Shown: piece after piece, positions 16,471 through 29,194 of the stretch
Layout of the letters: each line of letters begins with the position of its first letter
Numbering within the stretch: the first letter of the stretch is position 1
Source: Rhodococcus marinonascens NBRC 14363
GTDB taxonomy: Bacteria > Actinomycetota > Actinomycetes > Mycobacteriales > Mycobacteriaceae
Reading direction: 5' to 3'
DNA: 64,000 bases
Assembly: GCF_001894885.1 (NCBI RefSeq)
Contig: NZ_BCXB01000021.1
Span: forward strand, 30,040 to 94,039
Notes under the pieces: generated by a model
Databases searched by the model: none
The model's input: the letters and a program-made list of their open reading frames with translations, nothing else
Told to the model about the DNA's origin: nothing
Program-made: the position numbers and the translations under genes

Positions 16471-19391
16471 CGATCTCCTTCAATACTGTTGTGCTCCGCG
16501 AGCCTTGTGGCCCTGCCGTTTCGGACGCCGAGTTGGTGCCGACTGAGGTTCGCGCGAATTGTCTCAGGGTCACGCACGCGGCGCAGTGTCGCCGTATTGT
16601 GAGCACCTTCGACAGTGCCGGGAAGCAGGCGCTCACCGGGGCTCCGTTTCGGCAAACCGATTTCGGGATCGGCCTCGACAGGCGTCGAGCTGACCCGGTC
16701 GGCCTCGGACCACCCGGCGTCACCAGCCGAGTGCCAGACGCCGGGAGCACCTTCTTCGCCGGTCGGGTCGGTCAGCCAATCCGACATCATGTCGGCGAAA
16801 ATCGGAGTGCCACCGGGACGTTGCGACACCTCCGCGGCTGGCGGATCGACACGCGACTGGAAGAACGACGCGGTCTTCACCGGGTTGGTGCGGTAGCGGT
16901 GCCGCACCGACACCTGATCGTCGCCGTTCGAGGAAGCTGACGTCGGCGCGGGCTGATCCGGGGCGCGCTCCGCTTCAGCACGGTTCTCGATCCGCGGCTC
17001 CGGTGCGGCGGGTGTCGCCTGCGGCTCCGGTGCGGCGGGTGTCGCCTGCGGCTCCGGTGCGGCGGGTGCCGGCTGCGGCTCGGCCGTGACTGCTTCCGGC
17101 ACGGCTGCTCTTGGTGTGACCGACTGCCGCCGCCGCACAGGCAGCTTTGGCATCGCACCGGACCCGCGGACGTTCACAACGTCATTCGGCTGAGCGGTCG
17201 CCGGGCGGGCCGAGGGTCCGGCACCGGCCGCGATGCCGCTGGCGCCGGGCTGACGCTGGGGCAGGATGCTGTTCGACGCCACCGTGACAGAGCGTGCAGG
17301 TGTCGAGGGAAGTGACGGCGGGGCCTGGTGTGTTTGCGGAGCCGGGTGTGTTTGCGGAGCACGGACCGGCAGACCGTTTTTGGTCGCCGGCTGACGTCCC
17401 GTCTCCCGTGGCAGTGAGGGCGCCGGAATGGGGGTCCGGGCGGGTGGAACGGGGATCCTGCGCAGCGGGCCGGTCTCCTGACGACCCTCATACGAAACGA
17501 TCAGCGCATTCGGGATGTGGATGCTGGCCGTCACGCCCGGGTTGCGTGCAGTATCGAAAGTTGACCGCAGACGCACAGTGAGACCGTGCCGCTTCGCGAG
17601 CCGGCTCACCACGAACAAACCCATGTGGCGCGCAGTCTCGGTACCGACCTCACCACCCGACGCGAGACGCTCATTGATTGCGCGCAACTCATCGGACGGG
17701 ATGCCGATTCCGCGGTCCGCGACCTCGAGCAGCACACCGCCGTCCACGGCGCGGGCGAAGCTGAACGTCACCACGGTGTCAGGCGGTGAAGCGCGCAGCG
17801 AGTTGTCGACGAGTTCGGCGAGGAGGTGCACGACATCGGTGACGACGGCACCGCTGAGGGCACCTTCCGGGGTCGCGCCCACCTGCACACGCTGGTAGTC
17901 CTCCACCTCGGAGATTGCGGCACGCAGCACATCACCGAGGGCGATCGGCGCCGACTGCGAACGGCGCACCCGGGTTCCAGCCAGAATCAGAAGATTCTCA
18001 CCGTTCCGGCGCATTCGCGCCGCAAGGTGATCGAGCCGGAAAAGGCTTTCGAGTCGCTTCGGATCCTTCTCATCGAATTCGAGATTCTCGATGAGGCCAA
18101 GCTGCTGGTCTATGAGCGATTTGCTTCGCCGCGCCAGCGTTTCGAACATGTCGTTGATCCGGAGCCGTAACTGTGCCTGCTCGCCGGCGAGCCTAAGTGC
18201 CTGTCCGTGAATGTCGTCCACGGCTCTGGCGAGCTGGCCGATCTCCTCGGACGAGTGCACGGCCACCGGTTCGAACGACAGCGCCCGCGGATCGTCGCTT
18301 GCCTTGATCTGTTCGATCGACTTCGGAAGGTCGCGGCGCGCGGCCTTGAGCGCACCGTGCCGCAACCGACGGATCGGGCCGATCAGCGAACGCGACACAA
18401 GAAGCGCGAGAACGAGGGCGGTGAGCAGCGTCCCGAGAACGATCGCCGTGTCGCGCAGTGCGGCGGACCGGGTCTCTGCCGCGCGAGTCTGCACAGTGGA
18501 CGCGATGTTCTGCGCCGCCTCGCTGGTCAGTTCGTGGTAGATGTCACGGCTGGCGATCAGGGAGGACCGCGCCTGCAGAACCGGGAGCGAACCGCCGCGC
18601 GCGACGTCCTTCAGGCCTTGGTCCAAGAGGGCGTTTCGGTCGACGATGTTCTTCCGCAGTGCCTCGAGACGAGGGTCGTCCGGCGGGTAGTACGGGTCGA
18701 GGACATCCAACAGACCCGATTCTGCACCGGAAGCGGCGACGATCGCTGTGGTGGGAAGGTCGCCGGCCTGTGCCCTCTCACGGCCATCCGGAGCCACGTA
18801 GGCCTCGAGTACGGCGACGTTACCCATGGCTTGCTCGAACAGTCGCCGCTGCGCTTGCCAGGCATTGCTCAACAAGTACCCCTTGTCGATGACATCGCTG
18901 TCGTCGATCTGACGCACGATGTCGTCGACCTCACGGGTGAGGCCTCTGGAGAACGCGCGGTGTCGTTGCGCGAGAAGGTCTGTGGCGGCGCCTGGAGAAT
19001 CCATTAGAGCTAAGAGGGCACGGCCATCCGCGACGGTCTGGTTGATGGCGCTGGCAATTTCAGGGTTCAGTGCGGGGTTACCAGTATGTTCAGACACTTT
19101 GTCCATCAAGGCTGCCGCGGCCTCCCGGTCATCCGCCGGGAGAGTTTTCGACGTATAGCCACTGATCACGGTACCCATTGCGGCCTCAAGAGCCACGATG
19201 TCCGGAACGCCGGCGATCCTGTCTGCCGCTTCGGTGAAGTGAACGGCGTTGCTCAACTCGGCCTGCACACGGAGTCCGCCGAGCACCATGGCGACGGTGA
19301 CGGGAACCGCAAGAACCGCAGTGACCTTCCACCGCAGTCCCCAACCCGCGATATCCCAGAACTTTGCCCGGGGCGGCGACTCCTCGCTCAT
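16467..19391 (-). CDS. Conservon sensor histidine kinase (CvnA-like)
   Basis: 974 aa from ATG at 19391 (GGAAAGGAAG site; the frame is open 11 codons further). A membrane segment at about 19-38 is followed by an extracytoplasmic helical sensor of about 270 residues (nitrate/nitrite-sensing type), a second membrane segment ([20 protein letters not shown]) and a HAMP. Then comes [22 protein letters not shown], and a GHKL ATPase with [14 protein letters not shown] and [16 protein letters not shown]. The C-terminal 300 residues are disordered, proline- and alanine-rich, with a 9-residue repeat. In Streptomyces such kinases head conservons and lack a classical response regulator. Confidence 0.92.
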   Translation of the reverse strand: MSEESPPRAKFWDIAGWGLRWKVTAVLAVPVTVAMVLGGLRVQAELSNAVHFTEAADRIAGVPDIVALEAAMGTVISGYTSKTLPADDREAAAALMDKVSEHTGNPALNPEIASAINQTVADGRALLALMDSPGAATDLLAQRHRAFSRGLTREVDDIVRQIDDSDVIDKGYLLSNAWQAQRRLFEQAMGNVAVLEAYVAPDGRERAQAGDLPTTAIVAASGAESGLLDVLDPYYPPDDPRLEALRKNIVDRNALLDQGLKDVARGGSLPVLQARSSLIASRDIYHELTSEAAQNIASTVQTRAAETRSAALRDTAIVLGTLLTALVLALLVSRSLIGPIRRLRHGALKAARRDLPKSIEQIKASDDPRALSFEPVAVHSSEEIGQLARAVDDIHGQALRLAGEQAQLRLRINDMFETLARRSKSLIDQQLGLIENLEFDEKDPKRLESLFRLDHLAARMRRNGENLLILAGTRVRRSQSAPIALGDVLRAAISEVEDYQRVQVGATPEGALSGAVVTDVVHLLAELVDNSLRASPPDTVVTFSFARAVDGGVLLEVADRGIGIPSDELRAINERLASGGEVGTETARHMGLFVVSRLAKRHGLTVRLRSTFDTARNPGVTASIHIPNALIVSYEGRQETGPLRRIPVPPARTPIPAPSLPRETGRQPATKNGLPVRAPQTHPAPQTHQAPPSLPSTPARSVTVASNSILPQRQPGASGIAAGAGPSARPATAQPNDVVNVRGSGAMPKLPVRRRQSVTPRAAVPEAVTAEPQPAPAAPEPQATPAAPEPQATPAAPEPRIENRAEAERAPDQPAPTSASSNGDDQVSVRHRYRTNPVKTASFFQSRVDPPAAEVSQRPGGTPIFADMMSDWLTDPTGEEGAPGVWHSAGDAGWSEADRVSSTPVEADPEIGLPKRSPGERLLPGTVEGAHNTATLRRVRDPETIRANLSRHQLGVRNGRATRLAEHNSIEGDR
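16996..17076. repeat. Three 27-bp in-frame tandem repeats in the kinase gene
   Basis: Units start at 16996, 17023 and 17050. The first two are identical and the third differs slightly. They encode EPQATPAAP repeats in the disordered tail of the sensor kinase. Confidence 0.95.
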
Positions 19392-19808
19392 CCCACGCTT
19401 CCTTTCCACCCAGTCATAGCTCACCGATCTGTGCTCGTGACTACGCCCGCGGCGCGGTACCCGTATCGGCCAGGCGAGCTTCGGAAGGGAGTGATCGCAC
19501 CACTGCGCGATGTGCCGCCCCCGACTCGCCTGGTTCCGAATGTAACGAATTCATCACATCGTCATGCGCAAGATTCTTACCACAGAGATCCGTGAATTAT
19601 GTACTTCTCAGTAACATCCACCCCGAAGGTCGCTCCCCCCACAGCCCTCTGCCTTTCGATCAGCGGCCCACGCTACACAGACTCCCAATCTGCAGCCGAG
19701 GCCGGAGCCCGCATCTCGCCCCTCACTCGCCCCACAAGACGCGTACAGTCACCGGTGCCTTCCGGTCACCGGTGACTGTTGGAACTCCGCAATCTTTGTC
19801 CCCACGCC
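19392..19808. other. Gap between gyrB and the conservon
   Basis: Holds a gyrB terminator candidate at 19745-19779 and must hold the conservon promoter nearer to 19391. I see no gene. Confidence 0.5.
19745..19779 (-). terminator. Probable gyrB terminator
   Basis: Perfect 11-bp inverted repeat ACAGTCACCGG (19745-19755) and CCGGTGACTGT (19769-19779), 30 bases beyond the gyrB stop on the minus strand. It supports separate transcription of gyrB and the downstream conservon. No long U-tract. Confidence 0.5.
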
Positions 19809-21914
<2,106 letters not shown>

Positions 21915-22096
21915 TCAGGAGACGAGAATCGGGAATCTTGCCGCTAGTTACCTCGGCCATCCTACTGGTACGTCAGCCGCAGGAGCGCTATCCGACACCC
22001 CTGAGTGCCCTGTAGGCGAATTTTCTGGGCACCTGCGGAGTGAAAACCTAGGACGGTGCACTCCTGGACTCGAGTCCGGGGGACTCCCGATCCCGT

Positions 22097-22660
22097 CTAG
22101 CCATAGGTGTCGCGGGGTCCGCGCCCACGAATGTGACGTTCCCCCTTGCGCCAACTCGGAGCGGTCGGACCGGTGACCCGTAGCGACTTCACCACCCCGT
22201 TCCCGACGGCCGCAGCGATCTTCGCGAGGATCTGCGGCTGCATCATCCGAAGCTGCGTAGCCCACGCCGTCGACTCCGCGGAGATACTCAGGACCCCGTC
22301 CCGAAGCCCGGTCGGTTCGGCGTGTGCAGCGATTTCCTCACCGACCACCTGCACCCACCGGCCCAGGACTGTCCCCTCGGAGACCTTGGGAGACCAACCG
22401 CGTTGCTTAGCCAGTGCACTGGTCAGAGCGCCGAACGGCTGTGGATCGCGGTCGTCCGGGCCCGGACCCGACCAACCCCGTCTGCCCCGGGTGCGCAGGC
22501 TCCGCGCCCCTGATCCGGATCGACGGCCCTGGCCCACGGATTTTCCGCTCGCCTTCGCTGCCGCACGAGCCTCTTCGAGCGCTCGACGCGCAAGGTCGAT
22601 CCCCTTCACCTCGGGTTCGCGGACTTCCTTGGGTGTGGTGGGTTCGGAATCATCCGTCAT
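22097..22660 (-). CDS. DUF721 (DciA-like) protein
   Basis: 187 aa from ATG at 22660, which overlaps the recF stop by 11 bases. The N-terminus is charged and basic, with a [19 protein letters not shown] stretch. The C-terminal half is the DUF721 domain: [44 protein letters not shown]...[27 protein letters not shown]721 proteins include DciA, which loads or recruits the replicative helicase in bacteria without DnaC/DnaI. Its place right after recF beside the origin fits that role. A gene of this type in M. tuberculosis is Rv0004. Confidence 0.88.
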   Translation of the reverse strand: MTDDSEPTTPKEVREPEVKGIDLARRALEEARAAAKASGKSVGQGRRSGSGARSLRTRGRRGWSGPGPDDRDPQPFGALTSALAKQRGWSPKVSEGTVLGRWVQVVGEEIAAHAEPTGLRDGVLSISAESTAWATQLRMMQPQILAKIAAAVGNGVVKSLRVTGPTAPSWRKGERHIRGRGPRDTYG

Positions 22661-23885
22661 GACCGGCTTCCCCTGTCTCTTCTGCGATGCGCGAGATCCG
22701 TCCGTGGTCGGTGTCGTGGGCCTCGACGCCGAAGCCGACGGCGTCGAGTTCCTTCGGAACATCTTCCGCCACCGCCGCAGTAATCAATACCTGTTCCGCG
22801 TCCACGGCGATCTCGGCCAGTGCCCGCCGACGGCGACGGTCGAGTTCGGCGAATACGTCGTCCAGCATGAGCACCGGGTCGCTGCCGTCTGACCGCAGCA
22901 AGGCGAATGCGGCCAGTCGCAGCGACAGCGCGACTGACCAGGACTCCCCGTGACTTGCGAATCCCTTGGCCGGAGTGTCACCGAGGTGCAGTTCGAGATC
23001 GTCGCGATGAGGTCCGACGAGGCACACACCGCGGTCGATCTCCTTAGACCGCATCACGGACAGTTCGTGCAGGAATCGCTTCTCGAGAAACGCGATGTCA
23101 CCCGCCTCCGGCTGCCGCGCAGGTTCGACGAACTCCGGTGGCAGCGAATCGCCCAGACTCGAGCGGTAGCGGATACCTGCGGGCCTCGATTCAGGGGCCA
23201 GCGAATGATACGACTGGGCGAGATGCGGCGCGAGATCGTGGACGAGGTGGAGCCGTCCGGCGAGGAGTTGGGCGCCGTGGGCGGCGAGGTGCCCGTCCCA
23301 TACTTCCAGTGTTGCAAGAGCACTCGCTCCTTCCTCTGTCGATCTATCACTCTTGCGCGACACGCGCCGTAGCGCCCCGCCCGCGGTCTTGAGCAACGCC
23401 GAGCGCTGCCGCAGCACACGGTCGTAGTCCGCCCGCACCGCAGCCATCCGAGGGATGCGCGAGGTGAGTAGTTCGTCGAGGTAGCGGCGCCTATCGCCGG
23501 GGTCGCCGCGCACGAGTGACAAGTCTTCCGGCGCGAACAACACCGTCTGAAGAATCCCCAGAATCTCCCGCGGACGCCGGGTGGGCGACTGGTTGATCCG
23601 AGCCCTATTGGATTTGCCCTCGTTCAATTCGACATCGACGGTCAGTTCTCTGCCGACGTTGACGACTGTCGCACCGGTGAACGCCCGACCGGTTCCCGAT
23701 CTCATCAACGGAGCATCCGAACTCACCCGATGCGAAGAGAGCGCGGATAGGTAGCCAAGCGCCTCCAGAATATTCGTCTTACCGTGACCGTTGGGTCCCA
23801 CAAAGACGGTGCAACCCGGACGCAGGTCGAGAACGAGTGCGTCCCAGGAACGGAAGTCTCTGAGCGAGAGTGCGCGAACGAACAC
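22650..23885 (-). CDS. recF: DNA replication and repair protein RecF
   Basis: 411 aa, SMC-like ATPase: Walker [10 protein letters not shown] at about 30-38, signature [19 protein letters not shown], Walker [15 protein letters not shown]. It acts with RecO and RecR to load RecA at single-strand gaps. Its start directly abuts the gnd stop (23886), and it overlaps DUF721, so gnd-recF-DUF721 form one operon behind dnaN. Confidence 0.96.
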   Translation of the reverse strand: MFVRALSLRDFRSWDALVLDLRPGCTVFVGPNGHGKTNILEALGYLSALSSHRVSSDAPLMRSGTGRAFTGATVVNVGRELTVDVELNEGKSNRARINQSPTRRPREILGILQTVLFAPEDLSLVRGDPGDRRRYLDELLTSRIPRMAAVRADYDRVLRQRSALLKTAGGALRRVSRKSDRSTEEGASALATLEVWDGHLAAHGAQLLAGRLHLVHDLAPHLAQSYHSLAPESRPAGIRYRSSLGDSLPPEFVEPARQPEAGDIAFLEKRFLHELSVMRSKEIDRGVCLVGPHRDDLELHLGDTPAKGFASHGESWSVALSLRLAAFALLRSDGSDPVLMLDDVFAELDRRRRRALAEIAVDAEQVLITAAVAEDVPKELDAVGFGVEAHDTDHGRISRIAEETGEAGHDG

Positions 23886-24797
23886 CTATTTTCCAGAACC
23901 GGCTTCTTCGTCGCCGGCCGCCTTGTGCACAGCGTGCCCACCGAACTGGTTACGCAACGCCGACACGGCCTTCATTGCGGGGGAATCGCCCTGACGGGAC
24001 GCGAACCGCGCGAACAGGGCTGCGGAGATTACCGGTGCCGGAACGGCGTGTTTGATCGCTTCCTCTACAGTCCACCGGCCCTCACCGGAATCCGCTGTAT
24101 ACCCGGAGATCTCGGTGAAGTCGGGATCGTCCGCGAGAGCCTTCACGAGTAGTTCCAACAGCCACGACCGGACCACGGTCCCCTTCGTCCACGCACGGAG
24201 TACACCGTGGACATTCGTTACGAGATCCTCTGCTTCGAGGAGTTCGTAGCCTTCGGCATAGGCCTGCATCAATCCGTACTCGATGCCGTTGTGGATCATC
24301 TTCGCGTAGTGCCCTGCTCCGATCGGGCCGGCGTGGACGAACCCGTCCGCACGCTCGCCCTCGGGGCGCAGAGCGTCGAAGATCGGGAGCGCACGCTCGA
24401 CATCTGCTTCCGATCCACCGACCATCAACCCGTAGCCGTTGTCGAGTCCCCAGACACCGCCGGACACTCCACAGTCGAGGTAGCCGATTCCACGCGAACC
24501 GAGCATCTCGCCATGCATACGGTCGTCGGTGTATCTCGAGTTACCTCCGTCGATCACGAGGTCGCCGGACTCGAGTACCGACGACAACTCCGTCACGGTG
24601 TCCTGGGTGATCTTTCCTGCCGGCACCATTACCCAGACGACCCGGGGAGCCTCGAGTCGCTGCGCGAGTTCGGATAGGGAGGCCACATCGGTGACTTCGG
24701 GGCGGGGGTCGAAGCCGAACACCTCGTGTCCATGCGCACGCAGCCGCTCGCGCATGTTGAATCCCATCTTTCCGAGCCCGACCAACCCGATCTTCAT
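23886..24797 (-). CDS. gnd: 6-phosphogluconate dehydrogenase, short (GndA/YqeC) type
   Basis: 303 aa. NAD(P) motif GLVGLGKMGFNM at the start, VIDGGNSRYTDD, substrate motif CGVSGGVWGLDNGYGLMVGG, catalytic lysine in GHYAKMIHNGIEYG, and a C-terminal helical domain. The length (about 300 rather than 470) places it with the short, decarboxylating enzymes of actinobacteria. It converts 6-phosphogluconate to ribulose-5-phosphate. It sits between dnaN and recF, as in mycobacteria. Confidence 0.93.
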   Translation of the reverse strand: MKIGLVGLGKMGFNMRERLRAHGHEVFGFDPRPEVTDVASLSELAQRLEAPRVVWVMVPAGKITQDTVTELSSVLESGDLVIDGGNSRYTDDRMHGEMLGSRGIGYLDCGVSGGVWGLDNGYGLMVGGSEADVERALPIFDALRPEGERADGFVHAGPIGAGHYAKMIHNGIEYGLMQAYAEGYELLEAEDLVTNVHGVLRAWTKGTVVRSWLLELLVKALADDPDFTEISGYTADSGEGRWTVEEAIKHAVPAPVISAALFARFASRQGDSPAMKAVSALRNQFGGHAVHKAAGDEEAGSGK

Positions 24798-24859
24798 CGT
24801 GATCTCCGTCCACTCGCTGAGATTTCCTCCGCCGGTACCTCAGTCGCCGACTTTGCAGG

Positions 24860-26044
24860 TCAGCCGGGGAGTCGGACTGGCATCAGTAGGTAGGTGTATG
24901 CGCTGGCCGGAGCCGTGAAGTTGCCGGAATCGTTGGGTTCGATCGCGTCCTCGGTGACCGGACGCAGTACTGCGGGGCGACTGGGTGTCGTGAAACCGAA
25001 CAGCACCTCCTCGCTGTGCAGCGAGGACAGCCCGTCGAGTAGGTAGCCCGGATTGAAGGCAATCGTGAGCGGTTCGCCTTGGAAGAAGGCGTTCAATCCT
25101 TCCTCAGCGCGGCCCGCGTCGTCCCCACCGGCGGAGAGCAAGAGTCCCTCGGTCGAGAACTGGAGTCGAACCTGCGCACCACGCTCGGCGACCAACGCCA
25201 CACGCTTGATGGCCTCGACGAGCGGAGCGACCTCGACCGTGGCCATCGCTGCGTGCTCGGACGGCAAGAGTTGCCGGAATTTTGGAAATTCGGCATCGAG
25301 CAGGCGGGTGGTGTTGCGCCGCCCGCCGTTCACGATGCCGAGCAGTCCGTCGTTGCCGACCGACGAGCCCGAACCGAGAGCCAGCTCGACCGGAGAAGTG
25401 CCATCTCCGGTAAGAGTTTTCGCCGCCTCGGAGAGTGTCTTCGCCGGCACCAGGATCGCAGCGGTCGTGTCTGAGCCGGTCGGCGACCACTCGAGTTCGC
25501 GGACCGCAAGACGAAACCGATCCGTGGCGGCGAGGACGATCGCATTGTCCTCGATCTCAACCCGGATGCCCGTAAGCATGGGGAGGGTGTCATCCCTTCC
25601 TGCCGCGACGGCCACCTGACTGATGGCCTCGGAAAATAGGTCGACCGGGATGGAGCCGGTCTGCTCCGGTAACTGGGGTAGTTGGGGATAGTCCTCGACC
25701 GGCATGGTCGGGAGGGAAAACTTGGCGCTTCCGCAGGTGATCAAGACGCGACTGCCCTCGAGCGTCACGTCGACCGGCTTGTTCGGGAGCGACTTGGTGA
25801 TATCGGCGAGCAGTTTGCCCGACACCAGAACCTGGCCGACGCTCTCGACCTCCGCAGCAACCCGAACCTGGGCGGACACCTCGTAGTCGAATCCGGAAAC
25901 CGTCAACCCTTGTTCGGTCGCGTCCAGGAGAACCCCGCCGAGGACCGGGACCGGGGGGCGCGACGGCAGAGTACGAGCGACCCACGTCACTGAATCAGCG
26001 AATTCTTCCCGGGAGACACGAAACTTCAGGCTTCCAAGCTCCAT
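24860..26044 (-). CDS. dnaN: DNA polymerase III sliding clamp
   Basis: 394 aa from ATG at 26044 ([11 protein letters not shown]), chosen for its GAGAGG site and alignment with other actinobacterial beta clamps; the frame is open nine codons upstream. Three repeated clamp domains, with [47 protein letters not shown] and the C-terminal [12 protein letters not shown], the hydrophobic pocket end that binds polymerase and other partners. Downstream of dnaA across the origin. Confidence 0.97.
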   Translation of the reverse strand: MELGSLKFRVSREEFADSVTWVARTLPSRPPVPVLGGVLLDATEQGLTVSGFDYEVSAQVRVAAEVESVGQVLVSGKLLADITKSLPNKPVDVTLEGSRVLITCGSAKFSLPTMPVEDYPQLPQLPEQTGSIPVDLFSEAISQVAVAAGRDDTLPMLTGIRVEIEDNAIVLAATDRFRLAVRELEWSPTGSDTTAAILVPAKTLSEAAKTLTGDGTSPVELALGSGSSVGNDGLLGIVNGGRRNTTRLLDAEFPKFRQLLPSEHAAMATVEVAPLVEAIKRVALVAERGAQVRLQFSTEGLLLSAGGDDAGRAEEGLNAFFQGEPLTIAFNPGYLLDGLSSLHSEEVLFGFTTPSRPAVLRPVTEDAIEPNDSGNFTAPASAYTYLLMPVRLPG

Positions 26045-26145
26045 CGCCGGGTTGTTCCTCTCGGTAGGCACGGTTGTTCGCCACGGTCGGGCCGTGACCG
26101 AAGCACTGCAGTCTTACACAGAGCGACGATGCATAACCGTATGCC

Positions 26146-26186
26146 CTCGAGGACGAACTTGAAAGTGGAACGGTCTCGTCCTCGAG
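26146..26186. repeat. Inverted repeat in oriC
   Basis: CTCGAGGACGA (26146-26156) and TCGTCCTCGAG (26176-26186), perfect 11-bp arms 19 bases apart, 100 bases upstream of the dnaN start. It may be part of the dnaN promoter or an origin-binding protein site. Confidence 0.8.
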
Positions 26187-26540
26187 TCTCTCATGGAGGC
26201 CTGTGAACTGACACAATCCCCAACCCTGTTTTGAAAGAGTTTCCTAGAAGGATTAATCAGAAGTACTATTAGGTCCTGTGGAATCTGTGGACGAACAGTC
26301 GTAGACGCTGGTGGGTTCAGGTTCCCGTGTGTGGAATTCTCGAGGACAAACTCGAGGACCAATCCGGTACCCGTGTGGACTACTCGAGGTTGTAAAAAGT
26401 TCTTCACCTTCTGTCCACAGAGATTCCACCTAATCCCCACACTTATCCACAGGTGTGAATGTTCCAAATCCAGGTCACAGCGTCGGCGTGTTGCCTCGGT
26501 GTGTCCGATGCCCACCCGGTCCACCAAACCTCGAGGATCG

Positions 26541-26594
26541 CTCGAGCAGACCCTCGAGGCACCCCTCGAGTAGACCCTCGAGGGGTGCCTCGAG
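26541..26594. repeat. 12-bp-phased CTCGAG array in oriC
   Basis: CTCGAG occurs at 26541, 26553, 26565, 26577 and 26589, exactly every 12 bases, with another at 26530. The second and fourth units are complements, so 26553-26570 and 26577-26594 also form a perfect 18-bp inverted repeat with a 6-nt loop. It lies between the DnaA boxes and the dnaA terminator. Confidence 0.9.
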
Positions 26595-26636
26595 TGATCT
26601 TGGCGCGGAGTCGCAGCCCGGAGAGTCCAGAAACGA

Positions 26637-26670
26637 CCTGTGCCCCCGGTAGGGCTACCGGGGGCACAGG
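26637..26670 (-). terminator. dnaA terminator
   Basis: Perfect 15-bp stem CCTGTGCCCCCGGTA / TACCGGGGGCACAGG around a GGGC loop, 17 bases after the dnaA stop. The strand that follows on the minus side has a short TTT run. Very stable and well placed. Confidence 0.8.
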
Positions 26671-26687
26671 AACGGCAATCGTCGGAT

Positions 26688-28286
26688 CTACCTCTTGGAC
26701 CGCTGCTTGATCCGGGCGGTGAGTTCCTGGACCTGGTCGTAGACCTTCCGACGCTCCGTCATTTCCTTGCGAATTTTCTTGTCCGCGTACATGACGGTGG
26801 TGTGGTCGCGCCCGAACGTCTGGCCGATCTTAGGCAGAGACAGGTCGGTGAGTTCACGACACAGGTACATAGAGATCTGCCGTGCCGACGCGAGCGGCCG
26901 GGCCTTTCCGGGGCCGCAGAGGTCGTCGATGGACATGTTGAAGTACTCCGCGGTGACCGCCATGATTGTGGCTGCGTTGATCTCGAGGCTTGACGAATCG
27001 GGCATGAGATCGCGCAGAACCACTTCGGCAAGGGTTAGGTCGAGGGGTTGACGGTTGAGAGAGGCGAATGCCGTCACGCGGATGAGAGCACCCTCGAGTT
27101 CCCGGATGTTGCGTTCGATCCGGGAGGCGATCAACTCGAGGACGTCGTAAGGCACCTCGAGCCGGTCCATTCGGGCCTTCTTGCTGAGGATCGCGATGCG
27201 GGTCTCGAGTTCCGGCGGCTGAACATCAGTGATCAGACCCCATTCGAAGCGAGTCCTGAGGCGTTCCTCGAGAGTGGCCAACTGCTTCGGCGGACGGTCG
27301 GAAGACACGACGATCTGCTTGTTCGCGTTGTGCAGGGTGTTGAAGGTATGGAAGAACTCTTCCTGAATACCTTCTTTGCCCTCGATGAACTGGATATCGT
27401 CCACCAATAGCACGTCGGTCTCGCGGTAGCGGCGCTTGAACGCCACTTTGCGGTCGTCGCGGAGGCTGTTGATGAAGTCGTTGGTGAACTCTTCGGTGGA
27501 GACATACTTGACCCGCATACCGGGGAACAACCGTTGGGCGTAGTGGCCGGCTGCGTGCAGAAGGTGGGTTTTGCCGAGTCCGGAGGCTCCCCAGATGAAC
27601 AGTGGGTTGTACGCCCTTGCCGGGGCCTCCGCGATGGCAACTGCGGCGGCGTGAGCGAACCGGTTGGACGATCCGATCACGAATGTGTCGAACGTGTACT
27701 TCGCGTTGAGACTGTTCGCCCCGGTCGCCGCAGGTGTAGGGCCGGCAGGCGGTTTGGAGAAATATGACGGCCATGACTCGTGGACGCTCGCCAGCGCCTC
27801 GCTGTCGTCGTCGACTTCTTCGAAGTCCGTCGTGTCGGAGTACGGCTGATCCTCCGAGCTGAATCGGCGCCTGCGGAACGATGTGGAATTTGCCACCGAA
27901 GACTCGAGATGTTGGGGCGGGTGGATCGGTTCCGATTCCTGCAGGTGTGCCCTTACGGGAGGTTCGGTAGGTGTGGGTTCGGACGCCGGCGTGTCGTCGA
28001 CGGGGGCGGCAATACGAACGCCGATCCCTTCCACCTGCTCACCGAGACGTCGGCCCAGTGCGTGCAGGATCGGTTCACGAAGATCACGTTCGATTGCTTC
28101 CTGAGCGAACGGTGACGGAACCGACAGCAGGGCGAATCCCTGTGCCAGCGTCAGCGGTTTGACGAGAGCCAACCACGCCTTCTGTCCCCTCGTCAGCGGT
28201 GGCAGATCACCGCCTGGCGCATCGGACGTGAGGTCTGCGACAACGTCGATCCAGATCCGTGCAAGGGCGTTCGGATCGTCGTTCAC
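26688..28286 (-). CDS. dnaA: Chromosomal replication initiator DnaA
   Basis: 532 aa. Domain I ([12 protein letters not shown]...[14 protein letters not shown]), a long acidic/proline linker as in other actinobacteria, AAA+ domain III with Walker [15 protein letters not shown], Walker [16 protein letters not shown] and arginine-finger region [14 protein letters not shown]. Domain IV carries the DNA-recognition helix-turn-helix ending in [15 protein letters not shown], the box-contacting signature. It binds the DnaA boxes on both sides of its gene. Confidence 0.98.
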   Translation of the reverse strand: MNDDPNALARIWIDVVADLTSDAPGGDLPPLTRGQKAWLALVKPLTLAQGFALLSVPSPFAQEAIERDLREPILHALGRRLGEQVEGIGVRIAAPVDDTPASEPTPTEPPVRAHLQESEPIHPPQHLESSVANSTSFRRRRFSSEDQPYSDTTDFEEVDDDSEALASVHESWPSYFSKPPAGPTPAATGANSLNAKYTFDTFVIGSSNRFAHAAAVAIAEAPARAYNPLFIWGASGLGKTHLLHAAGHYAQRLFPGMRVKYVSTEEFTNDFINSLRDDRKVAFKRRYRETDVLLVDDIQFIEGKEGIQEEFFHTFNTLHNANKQIVVSSDRPPKQLATLEERLRTRFEWGLITDVQPPELETRIAILSKKARMDRLEVPYDVLELIASRIERNIRELEGALIRVTAFASLNRQPLDLTLAEVVLRDLMPDSSSLEINAATIMAVTAEYFNMSIDDLCGPGKARPLASARQISMYLCRELTDLSLPKIGQTFGRDHTTVMYADKKIRKEMTERRKVYDQVQELTARIKQRSKR

Positions 28287-29022
28287 GTGGTTCCTCCCCA
28301 GTTTGTTCGCGGACTCGGCGTCTGGCGGTGCCGAGTAGAGATGGCGGTGCCTGGTGTCGAGGTGAAGATGGGAGATCCCCGACCTGAGGATGGACCCTTA
28401 CGAATCTACGAATATGCCATCTGAACTGTGTTTCCACACAATTATCCACAGATGTGGACTAATTGCAGTCGCCTCCCGGTGAGGCGCGGTTGCGCGGCGA
28501 GTAACCCAGATTCGGAGCGTTGACCTGCGCTTATGTCTGCGAAAAGGGGGATGTGCGCGTTCGGTGACCTGGGAAGTGGGGGTCGTCAACTACCCTCGGG
28601 GCGATCCGAATCGGCATACCATCCGCGACCTGTGGATGAATTGTGGCTAATGTGCAGATGAGAACGGTGAAGTCGAGGACGGGGCACTCGATCAGGGTTC
28701 ATCGGCGAGACCATGCATAGACGCTAGCAACAGTATCGGCAACCTCACAGCGGTTTGCCACATTGAATGTTGGATGCAAATATTTGTCGATCCTCGGCGT
28801 GTCGGTGATAGATGAGCCGGGGTATGCAGGTAAGTGAGTTTGACCTGACTGGGAGTGGTAAGTACTCTCGAACGGTCACCCTGTGGTGAGGTGGCGGTTT
28901 CGTGCTGGCTCGAGTCCCGTATCGAGGTCGTTCCATCCCACCCAGCGTATGAGCACCTGAGTTTTGCCAATGTTAGATCCATGACGCCGGGAGGCGTCGA
29001 TGAATTTCGAGGAGTGTTGACC
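28287..29022. promoter_or_regulatory. dnaA-rpmH divergent promoter region with DnaA boxes
   Basis: 736 bases. A perfect TTATCCACA at 28442-28450, TGTGGACTA at 28453-28461 in the opposite direction, TTTCCACAC just before, and TGTGGATGA at 28631-28639. The paired boxes lie about 165 bases before the dnaA start, so they can serve DnaA autoregulation or a second origin part. The rpmH promoter must lie in the right-hand half. No gene seen. Confidence 0.75.
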
Positions 29023-29166
29023 GTGGCCAAGGGCAAGCGGACGTTCCAGCCGAACAACCGACGCCGCGCGCGCGTTCACGGCTTCCGTCTTCGTATGCGG
29101 ACCCGTGCGGGCCGTGCAATCGTTTCGTCGCGTCGCCGCAAGGGCCGCGAATCCCTCACCGCCTGA
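29023..29166 (+). CDS. rpmH: Ribosomal protein bL34
   Basis: 47 aa from GTG at 29023 with a GAGGAG site 9 bases upstream; an in-frame GTG at 29014 would overlap that site. Sequence [25 protein letters not shown]...[11 protein letters not shown] is the standard L34, highly basic, with every conserved residue. First gene of the rightward rpmH-rnpA-yidD-yidC-jag operon. Confidence 0.97.
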   Translation: MAKGKRTFQPNNRRRARVHGFRLRMRTRAGRAIVSSRRRKGRESLTA

Positions 29167-29194
29167 TCCTGAAATCTGGGATCAGGAGCTCGGG

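Larger units (their letters stand above)
26045..26687. other. oriC: Replication origin region (oriC), dnaA-dnaN gap
   Basis: 643 bases between dnaN and dnaA. DnaA boxes: one perfect TTATCCACA at 26443-26451; near matches CTGTCCACA (26411-26419), and in reverse TGTGGAATC (26277), TGTGGACGA (26286), TGTGGAATT (26330) and TGTGGACTA (26374). An A/T-rich patch (26221-26275, with GATTAATCAGAAGTACTATTAG) could be the unwinding element. Gene order dnaA-oriC-dnaN is the actinobacterial norm. Also contains eleven CTCGAG hexamers, many evenly spaced. Confidence 0.88.

Noticed and set aside
26553..26594. 18-bp hairpin as the dnaA terminator
   Set aside because: A better placed and stronger stem occurs at 26637-26670, so the CTCGAG hairpin probably has another role.
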